Counted from the first letter of the stretch, positions 14,755 to 23,605 are shown. The stretch is 46,583 nucleotides of DNA from Natrinema gari JCM 14663 (GCF_000337175.1 NZ_AOIJ01000032.1:27296-73878), one strand, 5' to 3'. Numbers and translations are program-made. The notes: generated by a model from the letters alone, not told the origin.

Positions 14755-15670
14755 CTCCGAAGTAGTTGAGTGTGGCCGTAAGAAGGACGATGCTCACGAG
14801 CATCAGGAGCAACATGACGACCGCGTACGCGGTCGCGACCTCCCACTGTAGGAGCGTTAGCAGTCGCTTCTCGACCACCAGTGCGAACGCCCTTGCCTTG
14901 TTTTGCCCGTCGCCGAGAAGCCCCGGCGCAGCGTAGGCACCGACGCTCCACGCAAAGGAGATCACCGTCGCGACGATGATGCCGGGCATCGCTTGGGGCA
15001 CGACGACCTCGAGCACCGAGCGTGGACGGCTCGCGCCGAGGTCGCGAGCGGCTTCGACGATCCCCCAGTCCATCGTCGCGAGGACGCTGTAGATCGCCAG
15101 CACGGCGTAGGGCAGGACGATGTAGACCTGTCCGACGACGACGCCGACCGTTCCCGGAACGAACTGGATCGGCTCCGAGATGAGGTTCAGCGACAGCAGG
15201 ACATCGTTGAGCGTCCCGTTCGGTGAGAGCAGTGGCATGAACGCGTAGGTCTTGATGACAAGCGTCGTCAGCAGGGGCAGGACGACCGAGAACAGCAGCG
15301 CCGACTTGACGAGTCCTTCGGATCGCCAGATCGCGTAGGCGTAAAACGTCGCGATCACGACCGTGATCGCCGTCGCGAGCAGCCCCAGTTTGATCGAGTA
15401 GGTGATCGCGTTCAGCAGTATGTCGGTGGAAAACACCTCGCTGTATCCGGAGAGCGACCACGTTCCCGGCGCGTAGCGGAGGTCCTGTGACCCGTTTGTG
15501 AGGCTGATCCGCAGCAGGATCAGAAACGGTGCGACGAACAGGAGCAACTCGAAGACCAGCAGCGGGGCCATCAACAGCAGCGCCCGCTTCGAGCGCGATC
15601 GCTCGCGCAGGGACTCCCAGAGCCGCGCGATCGGGGCCGGCAGCGAAGACGATGAGTGCGTTCCGGACAT
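14735..15670 (-). CDS. ABC transporter permease, PotB-like (spermidine/putrescine type)
   Basis: The second membrane subunit, 311 aa from ATG 15670 (MSGTHSSSSLPAPI). After a charged N-terminal stretch (ERSRSKRA) there is a first helix ALLLMAPLLVFELLLFV and five more segments. The EAA loop EAARDLGASRPRSVLEVVVP sits in the C-terminal half, pairing with the ATPase as in PotC. The start lies two bases before the end of the ATPase gene, so the operon is tightly packed. A longer frame to 15730 exists but begins with Arg-rich sequence inside the ATPase gene and was rejected. Confidence 0.9.
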   Translation of the reverse strand: MSGTHSSSSLPAPIARLWESLRERSRSKRALLLMAPLLVFELLLFVAPFLILLRISLTNGSQDLRYAPGTWSLSGYSEVFSTDILLNAITYSIKLGLLATAITVVIATFYAYAIWRSEGLVKSALLFSVVLPLLTTLVIKTYAFMPLLSPNGTLNDVLLSLNLISEPIQFVPGTVGVVVGQVYIVLPYAVLAIYSVLATMDWGIVEAARDLGASRPRSVLEVVVPQAMPGIIVATVISFAWSVGAYAAPGLLGDGQNKARAFALVVEKRLLTLLQWEVATAYAVVMLLLMLVSIVLLTATLNYFGGEFEYA

Positions 15671-15672
15671 CG

Positions 15673-16830
15673 TTATAGGTCGACCCTCGAGCCGTCGTCG
15701 CGGAACGCGAGGACATCCGCGCCGTCCCAACTGATCCGGATCTCGTCACCAGCGTCGAACGCGCCGGAGTCGGCGACGGTGCGTTCGACGAACAGCGACG
15801 TGTCCTCGACCGCGACGGAGTAGCGGATCGTCGACCCTCGATAGAGGACGTTCTCGATCGTGCCGACGACGGCGTTCGTCGTACTTCCGTCGGTACGCAC
15901 CGGCTGTGTTCGGTCCGCCTCGCCGTCGAATGTGGCCGCGTCCGCCGGCTCGATCGAGAGCACTTCGGGACGAAGCGACAGCGCCACCGACTCGCCTGCG
16001 GCGAGGGCGGCCGCGCCGTCCGCGCCGGCCGTCCTCGGGAGGACGACCTCGCGGCCCAGTTCGGTCTCGACGTGGACCGAGTCGGCCGTCGTCCGCTCGA
16101 CCTCGCCGGCCACGAAGTTCGTATCGCCGAGGAAGCCCTCGATGAACCGGTTCTTCGGGTTCTCGTAGACCTCGTTCGGCTCGCCGACCTGGACGAGGGT
16201 GCCGTCGGCCATGATGCCGATCCGATCGGCGAGGGTAAACGCCTCGTCCTGGTCGTGGGTGACGTGGACGAACGTCTCCTCGAGTTCCGCGTGGATCTCG
16301 CGGAGTTCGATCTGCATGTCCTCGCTGAGTCGCTTGTCGAGGTTCGACAGCGGCTCGTCGAGCAGCAAGACATCGGGGTTGACGGCCAGCGACCGTGCGA
16401 GCGCGACGCGCTGTTTCTGTCCGCCGCTCAGGTTCATCGGGTCGTCATCGGCGTATTCTCCCATTCGGACGCGCTCGAGCATCTCACGGGCCTGTTCGCG
16501 GCGCTCGTCTTTCCCCATCCCCTGCATCTTCAGCCCGAAGGCGACGTTCTCGAGGACCGTCTTGTGCGGGAACAGCGCCCAGTCCTGAAACACCGTTGCG
16601 GTGGTGCGTTCGTAGGCCGGGCGATCGGTCACGTCCTCGTCGCCGATGCGTATTTCGCCGTCGGTCGGCGTCTCGAGGCCGGCGAGCATCCGCAGTGTCG
16701 TGGATTTGCCGCTGCCGCTGGGTCCGAGCAGGCACAGTAGTTCGCCGTCATCGATCGTCACCGAGACGTCCTCGACGGCGAGCGTGTCTCCGTACCGTTT
16801 CTCGAGTCCGGCAAGCGTGATTTCAGACAT
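15673..16830 (-). CDS. ABC transporter ATP-binding protein, PotA-like
   Basis: The energy subunit (385 aa) of the importer. Walker A GPSGSGKS is at residues 36-43, the Q-loop in VFQDWALFPHK (about 80-90), ABC signature LSGGQ at 134-138, Walker B LLLDEP at 155-160 and the switch His192 in VHVTHDQDEA. Residues from about 235 onward form the TOBE-type domain (SVALSLRPEVLSIEP, NVLYRGSTIRYSVAV) found in PotA/MalK-like ATPases, which often takes part in regulation. It lies between the binding-protein gene (24-base gap) and the permeases. Confidence 0.95.
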   Translation of the reverse strand: MSEITLAGLEKRYGDTLAVEDVSVTIDDGELLCLLGPSGSGKSTTLRMLAGLETPTDGEIRIGDEDVTDRPAYERTTATVFQDWALFPHKTVLENVAFGLKMQGMGKDERREQAREMLERVRMGEYADDDPMNLSGGQKQRVALARSLAVNPDVLLLDEPLSNLDKRLSEDMQIELREIHAELEETFVHVTHDQDEAFTLADRIGIMADGTLVQVGEPNEVYENPKNRFIEGFLGDTNFVAGEVERTTADSVHVETELGREVVLPRTAGADGAAALAAGESVALSLRPEVLSIEPADAATFDGEADRTQPVRTDGSTTNAVVGTIENVLYRGSTIRYSVAVEDTSLFVERTVADSGAFDAGDEIRISWDGADVLAFRDDGSRVDL

Positions 16831-16854
16831 GAATTGTGGTGGCAGTGGCGATCC

Positions 16855-18003
16855 TTAGGCGTTCGACTGCATCTCGGTGAAGTCGTCGGAGAGGTCGCCG
16901 CTGTGCGCTGCGAGGAATTCCCAGTCCGGGAAGGCGATGTTTCGTGCTTCTTCGCTGTTGCTCGGCAGATCGTCCGCTAGATCGCCGGCATACTCGGTGT
17001 TCTCGTTGCAGAACAGGGTGGGCATTTCCTTGGACCACGCCGTCTGGACCTCGGCGTCCATGAGGAAGTTGATGAACTTCTCAGCCTGATCGCGCTTGTC
17101 GGTGCCCTTGACGACACACCAGTGGTTCAGGTAGCCGGTCGTCTCCTCCGGCATCGTGTGGGTCAGACCGTCGTAGTCGTCGATGTCGTACGCCGTCTGC
17201 TCGTAGTACCACTGCGCGACATCAATGACGTCGTTTTGGAATGCCTGCCAGATGTCCTCGCCGGAGCTCGCCCAGCTCTCGATGGGCCACTCGCGGACGG
17301 TGTCGAGGACGTCGTCGTGGAGGGCCGCGTCGTGCATCTCCTCGCCGAGTTCGGCCTCGTCCATGCCGACGGCGGCGGCATACATCGGGTACCACCAGAA
17401 CCCGGTATCGACGCCGACGCCGTTGCTTTCCGCGACGGCCGCCGACGAGAGGTCGGCCCACGAGTCCGGCTCGAAATCCATCCCCTCGCGGTGGATGATG
17501 GTACAGGGAGCGCCGTCGACCGGCATCCCGTAGTCCGTGTTCCGGAAGTCGGTATAATAGTCGATGACCTCGTCGAAGTTGGGAACGTTGTCGGTCCGAA
17601 TCTCGTGGAAGAGGTCGTCCTGTCGGCCGTAGTAGTAAAAATTCCCCTCCGTGATCGTCACGTCGTACGGCGGGTCGTCGTCCGGTGCAGTTTGAATGTC
17701 GCTGAGGATGTTGTTCCATCCCGGCTCGAGTTGGACCGCCGCATCGAACTCGTCTTCGTATCTCGAGACGACCGCTTCCTCGAATCGCTCGGCGTAGTTT
17801 CCGCTCCAGACACTGACGCGGAGCGGATCGCCGCCGCCGTTCGAGAGCAGTTTCGTACAGCCGGCGAGAGCGGTCACCGATCCGGCCGCCGTCGCCGACA
17901 GCACCCGCCGGCGCGAGGTCGCGGACCGTATTCGCTTGTTTTTCGATGGTGACTCCGACTCGCACTCGCTCGTTTCTGCAACCCGATCTGGGCCTGCAGG
18001 CAT
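16855..18003 (-). CDS. Polyamine-type ABC transporter substrate-binding lipoprotein
   Basis: The first gene of the operon; captures solute outside the cell. The 382-aa protein has a twin-arginine motif SRRRVLS (about residues 30-36), a hydrophobic stretch and lipobox LAGC with Cys49, so it is exported by Tat and lipid-anchored, normal for haloarchaea. The mature part begins LRVSVWSGNYAERFEEAVV, the opening strand of PotD/PotF-like proteins, and includes YDVTITEGNFYYYG, GMPVDGAPC and GYLNHWCVVKGTDKRDQAEKF (about 290-310), a typical PotD-like segment. A TATA box at 18032-18039 is about 32 bases ahead of ATG 18003. Confidence 0.92.
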   Translation of the reverse strand: MPAGPDRVAETSECESESPSKNKRIRSATSRRRVLSATAAGSVTALAGCTKLLSNGGGDPLRVSVWSGNYAERFEEAVVSRYEDEFDAAVQLEPGWNNILSDIQTAPDDDPPYDVTITEGNFYYYGRQDDLFHEIRTDNVPNFDEVIDYYTDFRNTDYGMPVDGAPCTIIHREGMDFEPDSWADLSSAAVAESNGVGVDTGFWWYPMYAAAVGMDEAELGEEMHDAALHDDVLDTVREWPIESWASSGEDIWQAFQNDVIDVAQWYYEQTAYDIDDYDGLTHTMPEETTGYLNHWCVVKGTDKRDQAEKFINFLMDAEVQTAWSKEMPTLFCNENTEYAGDLADDLPSNSEEARNIAFPDWEFLAAHSGDLSDDFTEMQSNA

Positions 18004-18031
18004 TGGTACCCCGGGTCTACCCCGATTCCGA

Positions 18032-18039
18032 CATATAAC
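18032..18039 (-). promoter_or_regulatory. TATA box of the ABC transporter operon
   Basis: GTTATATG on the minus strand, about 32 bases from ATG 18003, gives a leader of only a few bases. No other promoter is needed for the four tightly spaced genes that follow. Confidence 0.55.
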
Positions 18040-18235
18040 CGTTGTGAAGTCACGAAGACGTGTTACGGAACGTCACAACGGCTCGAACGCACCGCTCGGA
18101 GCGGGAGCCGTCGATCCGAAGAGCGGGGACCGATGTGGGACGAACAGACATGTCATAGCCAAGCGGCGAGGTCGACTCCGTCCGCAACTCGAGCCGACGA
18201 CTCGGTCGACCACCCGCCGGGTCGGCCGGGGTGGG

Positions 18236-18925
18236 CTACGAATGAGTGGTCGGTTCCCGTCGGTCCGCGCTCGCCCGGTCGGCGTTCCACTGCTCTTCGT
18301 GGACGAGTCGCTCCACCTCGAGCCGGTCGCGCCACCCTTCCTGTTGGAGGACCGGCTCCTCCGGAAACCCGTCCTCCGGGTAGCCGAGACAGAGGTACGC
18401 GATCGGCTTGACGTGCGGTGGGATGTCGAGGACTTCCTGCACCTCGTACGGGTAGAGGACACTCACCCACCCGACGCCGACGCCTTCCGCACGGGCGGCC
18501 AGCCAGAGGTTCTGGACGGCGAGACACGTCGAGTACACGTCCGTGCGCTTCATCGAACTGCGACCCAACACGTGGGGCGCGCCCCGCGTCGGATCACAGG
18601 TCACGCAGACGTTGACCGGCGACTCGCGGATGCCCTCGAGTTTCAGATCGGCGAACTCGGATCGGCGCGGTTCCTCGTAGCCCTCGCGGGCGGCCGCGAT
18701 CGCGCGCTCGGCGATCGCCGCGATGTCGTTTTTCGTCCCCTCATCTTTGACGACGATGAGGTCCCAGGGTTGTGAGAAGCCGACGCTCGGCGCGTGATGT
18801 GCCGCCTCAATGAGCCGCTCGAGAACCGCGTCGGGAACCGGCTCGTCCCGAAACCGCCGGATGTCCCGGCGGGTGTAGATCGCTTTGTAAACCGCATCCC
18901 GTTCGGCGGGCGTGAATGCAACCAT
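18236..18925 (-). CDS. bluB: BluB-like nitroreductase (5,6-dimethylbenzimidazole synthase family)
   Basis: BluB uses oxygen to break down reduced FMN into the lower ligand base of cobalamin. The protein is 229 aa from ATG 18925 (MVAFTPAERDAVYKAI). FMN-binding motif TRRDIRRFRDEPVP lies at about 18-31, APSVGFSQPWDLIVV at about 45-59 (the Gly-Phe-Ser-Gln-Pro-Trp run typical of BluB) and EGVGVGWVSVLYPYEVQEVL in the C-terminal half. Related nitroreductases share the fold, so reaction assignment is by these motifs. There are no other cobalamin genes in the window. The upstream frame to 19312 is Arg-rich and not part of the gene. Confidence 0.88.
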   Translation of the reverse strand: MVAFTPAERDAVYKAIYTRRDIRRFRDEPVPDAVLERLIEAAHHAPSVGFSQPWDLIVVKDEGTKNDIAAIAERAIAAAREGYEEPRRSEFADLKLEGIRESPVNVCVTCDPTRGAPHVLGRSSMKRTDVYSTCLAVQNLWLAARAEGVGVGWVSVLYPYEVQEVLDIPPHVKPIAYLCLGYPEDGFPEEPVLQQEGWRDRLEVERLVHEEQWNADRASADRREPTTHS

Positions 18926-19122
18926 TATTTCGATAAGTAAAGCGAGCTTGTATGAAGGCGACGATCGCTCGCGGACCGGTCCCGCCCCGCTTCGCCGGGA
19001 GGCGTCACAACGGCGTCGCCGGTCGCGGGATGGGGGCGGGCCGCGGTAACGGTTTTCGACCACCCGGACGGGTCGTGGTCGTCGGCACCGACTGCCGGCC
19101 GCCCGTTCCACGCGACGCTCGA

Positions 19123-19953
19123 TCAGTCGTCCGCCTCGGTCGCCGCCGGCGTTTCGGCCGGATCGACGACCTCGCCGGTCGCCGGGAAGACGCCGACCTG
19201 TTCGCAGACGTCGGCCATCGGGCAGGCGTCGGGGTCCTCGAGACAGGCGGGCGTGCGCGCCCGGCAGTACTCGCGACCGAACTGGATCGTCGCCGTGTGG
19301 CCGAAGCCACACTTCGCCGCGGGGACGTCGCGCTCAAGGACCTCGCGAACCGCTTCGTGATCCGCGTCGGGTGGTGCGATCCCCATGCGCCGATAGATGC
19401 GGTGGACGTGCGTGTCGACGGGGAACACGCCGCCGCGACCGCCGGCGAATAGCAGGACGCAGTCGGCGGTCTTCGGCCCGACGCCGCGGACCGAAAGGAG
19501 CGTCTCGCGAACGACCGACGGCTCCTCGTCTTTGACGAAGGCGTCGAACGCCGACGCGGAGTCGAACTCCGCGAGAACCCACTCGGCAGTATCGATCAGC
19601 GTCTCGGACTTCTGGTTGTACAGCCCGGCCCCGCTGATCGTTTCCGCGAGTGTCGATCGCTCGGCGCTCGCGAGCGATTCGGCGAGGTCCACGTCTGGAC
19701 CCCCATATCTGTCGAGCAGTGCGTCGTGGGCCGGCTGACTCGCCTTGTCGCTCGTGTTCTGGCTCAGGATCGTTCGGACGAGACAGGTGAAGGCGTCCCG
19801 GCCGCCGTACTCTTTCTGCCAGAACAACTCCCCCAGTCGATCGACGATCGCCTCCGCGCGGGTCGCCGCGGTCGCCGGATCGAACTCGACCGTCGAACCG
19901 CCGCCCGCCGCACCGCCGCTGATATTGACTGCGGGCTCCGGATCGTCGCTCAT
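19123..19953 (-). CDS. nth: Endonuclease III (DNA glycosylase/AP lyase)
   Basis: Removes oxidised pyrimidines and cuts the abasic site. The 276-aa protein starts at ATG 19953 (MSDDPEPAV), with about 30 acidic residues before the helical core. The helix-hairpin-helix LLSVRGVGPKTADCVLLFAG carries catalytic Lys151, and FPVDTHVHR the catalytic Asp170. Four cysteines near the C-terminus (220, 227, 234, 240) should hold a [4Fe-4S] cluster. The middle gap is six residues rather than the two usual in bacterial Nth, so the loop is longer here. The last 30 residues are an acidic tail. Confidence 0.94.
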   Translation of the reverse strand: MSDDPEPAVNISGGAAGGGSTVEFDPATAATRAEAIVDRLGELFWQKEYGGRDAFTCLVRTILSQNTSDKASQPAHDALLDRYGGPDVDLAESLASAERSTLAETISGAGLYNQKSETLIDTAEWVLAEFDSASAFDAFVKDEEPSVVRETLLSVRGVGPKTADCVLLFAGGRGGVFPVDTHVHRIYRRMGIAPPDADHEAVREVLERDVPAAKCGFGHTATIQFGREYCRARTPACLEDPDACPMADVCEQVGVFPATGEVVDPAETPAATEADD

Positions 19954-20051
19954 ATCGCTGCGTTGGGCCCGCGGGATCAAAACTGCGACGGACTCCCGAC
20001 AGCCGCCGATTGTCTCGGGCTCGAGCCGCCCGAGCGGGGCCGTGGCAGCGT

Positions 20052-20465
20052 CTATTCGACGGTGATCGTCACCGTCGCCGCGGCACCGTCGGCTAACGCG
20101 TCGACGAGGCCGCGATCGAACCCGTCGGCCGCGAACTCGGCGTCGTTCACGATCGTCCGATCGTCGACGTAATCGCTCGTCCGGCCGACCGCGCTTCGCT
20201 CGTTGGTGAACTCGAGGTCGGGATCGCCGCGGCCCGTCACGGACTCCGTGTGGCCGCCGGCCTCGATCGTGACCGTAATCGTCGCATCGGCGTCCCGGCA
20301 GGCAGCGACGAAGTCGGGATCGAAGTCCGCCGGCGCACGATCGGCCTCGATCGCGAGGATGCAGTCGCCCGCGGGAGTGAGGTAGTCGTCGGTCGTCACT
20401 TCGAAGGTACTCGCATGCTCGGCGCTGACGTGCTCGTGGCCGCGAGCGTGGATGATCTCTTCCAT
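20052..20465 (-). CDS. DUF371 family protein (137 aa)
   Basis: An archaeal family of unknown function. From ATG 20465 it reads MEEIIHARGHEHVSAEHAST, then FEVTTDDYLTPAGDCILAIE. The ARGH, H-x-x-T and GDCI elements are the conserved features by which I recognise the family. The frame continues upstream, but without similarity. The middle region ADATITVTIEAGGHTESVTG and the end LADGAAATVTITVE are beta-rich. No signal or membrane segment. It lies between nth and a frameshifted membrane protein gene, all on the minus strand. Confidence 0.85.
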   Translation of the reverse strand: MEEIIHARGHEHVSAEHASTFEVTTDDYLTPAGDCILAIEADRAPADFDPDFVAACRDADATITVTIEAGGHTESVTGRGDPDLEFTNERSAVGRTSDYVDDRTIVNDAEFAADGFDRGLVDALADGAAATVTITVE

Positions 20466-20622
20466 GGCCGTCGGTTCGGTGCCGAGCGGAAAACGCCCTC
20501 GAATCCCGCTCGGCACCTCGTGTGCTGCCACCTCGGGACCCGCGGCTCGATCGGCCGGGTGTGGATCGGTTCCGCCGATGCTCCTCGTCGGCGAGCCCAC
20601 GATCCCAGCGGGACCGCCCAGC

Positions 20623-20990
20623 TCACGAGCCGGATCGATAGCCGGCCCGAAACGCCCGCACGCCGGCCCCGATCAGGTTCCCGACCAGGACGTACATTAG
20701 GAGGATGATGAACCCTGTTCCCCAGTCCGCATGCAGCGAGCCGCGGACGAGACCGGCGAGGGCCGCGATCGCGGCACCGGCGGCTGCGGGGATTGCCAGT
20801 CCGAGTTGGAGGGGGGACCGCTCGTGCTGTAGAGCAGATACTGCGGGAGTCCGATTCCGACTGACAGATAGAGACCGCCCCCGGCCGGGGTACCGTCCAG
20901 GATCGCGGTGCTCTCGGTGATGGCGCGTACGAGCCCAGCCAGCAGAACCGCCACGCCCGGACAGCCGGCGATCACGACCGAGCGTTTCAT
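20623..20990 (-). pseudogene. Small membrane protein gene with a one-base frameshift in a homopolymer
   Basis: The frame from ATG 20990 encodes MKRSVVIAGCPGVAVLLAGL and continues to YLLYSTSGPP, then turns to non-membrane sequence. The next frame immediately continues LQLGLAIPAAAGAAIAALAG, LHADWGTGFIILLMYVLVGN and ends with FRAGYRSGS at 20623. The switch falls at a run of six G (20811-20816, C on the coding strand). One more base there would join both halves into a 122-residue protein with four membrane segments. Either a true frameshift or a sequencing error; the older Nextera adaptor at the right end suggests a 454-style library, where homopolymer miscounts are common. Family unknown. Confidence 0.7.
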
Positions 20991-21059
20991 ACGAAGCCGT
21001 TCACGTCGAAACTGAAACGCATTGTGCAGGGCGTGGGATCGACCGCGATGTCTCGAGGT

Positions 21060-22403
21060 CTAGAGCAGGCTCGCGCCGTCGAAGTCGCCGCGGCTGTACT
21101 CGATGTCCATCAGATCGAGGATCGTCGGCGTGATGTCGAAGAGATCGGCGTTGTCGATCGTCGCGTCGGGATGGTCGATGTACAGCGACGTGTCGTCGAA
21201 ACTGTGCATCCCGTTGCGCGGCCCAGTATCGAAGACGTCTCCATCACCCTTGAAGCCGGATTTGAGGTCGAAGCCGTTGTTCGGAATCGCGACCAGATCC
21301 GGTGCGATATCGTCGTGGTCGCCGCGGAAGGCCCGTTCCTTCTCGACGACGCGATCGACGACCGGGTTGCCGTCGGGTCCCTCAAGCGCCTCGAGGGCGG
21401 CCTTGAGTTCGTCGCGGACCGCGTCGTACTCGTCTTCGGGGACGGTACCGCGGGGTTCGCGCCCCTCGAGGTTGATATAGAAGCGGCCGGGGATGAACGA
21501 GTAGGCCGTCGTATCGTCGGCAATGTCGTTCAGTTCCTCGGGGTCGTCGGTCCGGAAGGAGAGCCAGCCCTCCTCTCGGAGCCATTCGTTGAAATGAACC
21601 TCGTAGTCGAGGCTGGTAAAGCCATGGTCGGAGGCGACGATCATGGTGACGTCGTCCGGCAGCGACTCTCGAAGGCGGCCGATGTACTCGTCGACTTTCT
21701 TGTAGAACTCGATGAATGCGTCCCTGTTCTCGCCGTCGCGCTCGTAATCCTTGAACAGGAAGTGGTTGACCCGGTCGGTGGTCATGAAGACGCCGAAGAA
21801 CAGGTCCCAGTCGTCCTCCTCGATGTAGTGTTTGAAGGCCTCGAACTGGGCGTCGATCGTGGCGTGAGCGTCCTCGATGAACGCCGCTTTGTCGTCCTGG
21901 TGGCCGAGTTTCGGGTTGACGTCGATCCTGTAGTCGAGCGTCTCGAGGTAGTCGCGGACGTCGTCGGGATAGGCGGCCTTGTCGAGGCCGGGCGAGAGGA
22001 AGCCGGAGACCATCCGCTGGACGTCGCGCTGGGGCGGAAACGTGACGGGCACGTTCATCACGGTTGCCTTGCGTCCGGTCTCCTGAACGCGGTCCCAGAC
22101 GCGTTCAGCCTGGACGTCACGCCCCATCGGAACGTAGGTATCGTAGGTGCCGATCTCCCGGTCCTGAAAGCCGTAAACGCCCGTCTCACCGGGGTTCATC
22201 CCGGTCGTCAGCGACGGCCAGCAGGCGCTGGATTCCGGCGGGACGATGCTCGAGATTTCCCCGGCAGTCCCGTCGGTAGCGAGTGCAGCAAAGTTGGGGA
22301 ACAGTTCCTCGTTCTCCGAGAGGAGACTATACGGCACGCCGTCGACCCCGATAAATGCGACCCGGGGATCGCCGTCGCCCCGTAATCGGTCGAACAGACC
22401 CAT
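21060..22403 (-). CDS. Alkaline phosphatase superfamily hydrolase (phosphodiesterase/nucleotide pyrophosphatase type)
   Basis: A 447-aa metal-dependent phosphoryl-transfer enzyme. From ATG 22403 (MGLFDRLRGDGDPR) the first metal Asp is in VAFIGVDGVPY (about residue 21). The segment VPPESSACWPSLTTG (about 54-68) holds the likely nucleophile, and TMIVASDHGFTSLDYEVH has the Asp-His metal pair. FDITPTILDLMDIE near the C-terminus is typical of the family. There is no signal peptide, so it is intracellular. Substrate unknown; phosphonopyruvate-hydrolase, sulfatase-like and nucleotide pyrophosphatase members share these motifs. Nine extra upstream codons (to 22430) are possible but unneeded. Confidence 0.88.
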   Translation of the reverse strand: MGLFDRLRGDGDPRVAFIGVDGVPYSLLSENEELFPNFAALATDGTAGEISSIVPPESSACWPSLTTGMNPGETGVYGFQDREIGTYDTYVPMGRDVQAERVWDRVQETGRKATVMNVPVTFPPQRDVQRMVSGFLSPGLDKAAYPDDVRDYLETLDYRIDVNPKLGHQDDKAAFIEDAHATIDAQFEAFKHYIEEDDWDLFFGVFMTTDRVNHFLFKDYERDGENRDAFIEFYKKVDEYIGRLRESLPDDVTMIVASDHGFTSLDYEVHFNEWLREEGWLSFRTDDPEELNDIADDTTAYSFIPGRFYINLEGREPRGTVPEDEYDAVRDELKAALEALEGPDGNPVVDRVVEKERAFRGDHDDIAPDLVAIPNNGFDLKSGFKGDGDVFDTGPRNGMHSFDDTSLYIDHPDATIDNADLFDITPTILDLMDIEYSRGDFDGASLL

Positions 22404-22597
22404 GGACGGACGTAGTTCGACCGCATACAAGAAGGTTCGTTTCGAGACAGTGTTTTGCGAACGGCCGAGCCCCCGTCGGTGGGGTTACCGAGCACTCGCT
22501 ATGGACGGCGGCGACGGGGGATCAACAGACGCGAACGGCGGCGGACGAACCCGGTGGCGATCGCGGACCGATGCGCGAACTCGAGACAGGCTAGTCG

Positions 22598-22729
22598 CTA
22601 GTCGCGTTCGCTCGCGTCCTCGGGATCGAAGTTGGTCGGAACGACCGTGGGGTGGGCCATGCCGGCGGCGGAGTCGGCCCCCTCGTCGGCCGACGATGCC
22701 GTTCGCGGACCGGAATCGGATGCTGCCAT
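22598..22729 (-). CDS. Small acidic protein (43 aa), unknown function
   Basis: Starts MAASDSGPRTASSADEGADS and ends VVPTNFDPEDASERD. It is low-complexity and acidic at first, then has a distinctive MAHPTVVPTNFDPEDA. A good TATA box (22757-22762) lies 28 bases before the ATG, predicting a leaderless message. This is the best support that so short a frame is a gene. It sits between the phosphatase-like gene and ppa on the same strand. Function and family not recognised. Confidence 0.6.
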   Translation of the reverse strand: MAASDSGPRTASSADEGADSAAGMAHPTVVPTNFDPEDASERD

Positions 22730-22756
22730 ACGGGAACGACTACGGCAGGAACGGGG

Positions 22757-22762
22757 ATAAAA
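22757..22762 (-). promoter_or_regulatory. TATA box of the 43-residue gene
   Basis: The minus strand reads AATTTTATCC here, centred about 30 bases ahead of ATG 22729. Confidence 0.55.
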
Positions 22763-22870
22763 TTACCCATGCTCATAGCGAATCGGACGGCCGGCCATGG
22801 ATAACTCTCGGGTATCCGTTCGCGGCGGCGATAGCAAACGACTGCGGGCCGTAAATACGGCGGGTTCCGC

Positions 22871-23401
22871 TTAGAAGTGCTCGTCGTAGAGTTCCTGGGC
22901 GTGCTCGATCGCGTCGTAGGCGGCCTGTTTGTCCTCCCAGCCCTGCGTCTCGACTTCCTTGCCCTCCTCCAAGTTCTTGTAGGTCGCGAAGAACTCGTCG
23001 ATCTCGTCGAGTTGCTGCTGGGGGATGTCGTCGAGGTCCTCGATGTGATCGTAGCGCGGGTCCTCGCTGGGAACCGCGATGACCTTGTCGTCTTGCTCGC
23101 CGTCGTCGTCCATCTTCATCAGCGCGACCGGGCGAGCTTCGATGACACAGCCGGGGAACGTCTGATCCTCGACGAGGACGAGCACGTCGAAGGGATCCTC
23201 GTCGTCGTAGTACGATTGCGGGATAAACCCGTAGTCGCTCGGATAATGGACGTTGCTGTGGAGCACCCGGTCGAGGACGACGCCGGGAACGTCCTTGTCG
23301 TACTCGTACTTGTTGCGCTCGCCCTTGAGACATTCCACGACGGCGTAGATCTCTTCTGGCGGATTCGGTCCGGTCTCGAGGTCTTCCCAGAGGTTGACCA
23401 T
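22871..23401 (-). CDS. ppa: Inorganic pyrophosphatase (class I)
   Basis: Hydrolyses PPi released by biosynthesis, keeping those reactions forward. At 176 aa it has the standard archaeal and bacterial length. The active-site signature DDEDPFDVLVL (Asp-x-Asp-Pro-x-Asp) is at about residues 66-76, preceded by YPSDYGFIPQSYY. Further conserved parts are VIEARPVALMKMDDDGEQDD with the metal-binding acidic cluster and DDKVIAVPSEDPRY. Its promoter is likely the T-rich stretch ACTTTTTGA about 26 bases ahead of ATG 23401 (at 23422-23432). Cytoplasmic. Confidence 0.96.
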   Translation of the reverse strand: MVNLWEDLETGPNPPEEIYAVVECLKGERNKYEYDKDVPGVVLDRVLHSNVHYPSDYGFIPQSYYDDEDPFDVLVLVEDQTFPGCVIEARPVALMKMDDDGEQDDKVIAVPSEDPRYDHIEDLDDIPQQQLDEIDEFFATYKNLEEGKEVETQGWEDKQAAYDAIEHAQELYDEHF

Positions 23402-23575
23402 GTACCTGAGAGTCCACGGTCGATCAAAAAGTACTTTCGTAATCGAGTGTCACCATCTACGTGACGGTTGCCAGAAATCAAACAGACACGAATCGGGCAC
23501 CAACACCAGTGTCCGGCGATGTTGCGTCGGTAGCGTGTTGTACTACCGACTGATACGAAGGATTAGTTGACAAGT

Positions 23576-23584
23576 CTTAAATAG
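23576..23584 (+). promoter_or_regulatory. TATA box of the PadR regulator gene
   Basis: CTTAAATAG, about 27 bases ahead of ATG 23606, predicts a leaderless or nearly leaderless message. Confidence 0.55.
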
Positions 23585-23605
23585 TCTGGTGACATTTACA
23601 CACGT

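Noticed and set aside
14751-16373. 540-codon minus-strand frame across the transporter genes
   Set aside because: Ser/Arg/Thr-rich shadow in another frame of potA- and potB-like genes, whose motifs are unambiguous.
18926-19312. N-terminal extension of the BluB-like protein
   Set aside because: Arg/Gly-rich shadow of noncoding sequence and the neighbouring gene; the family motif begins right after ATG 18925.
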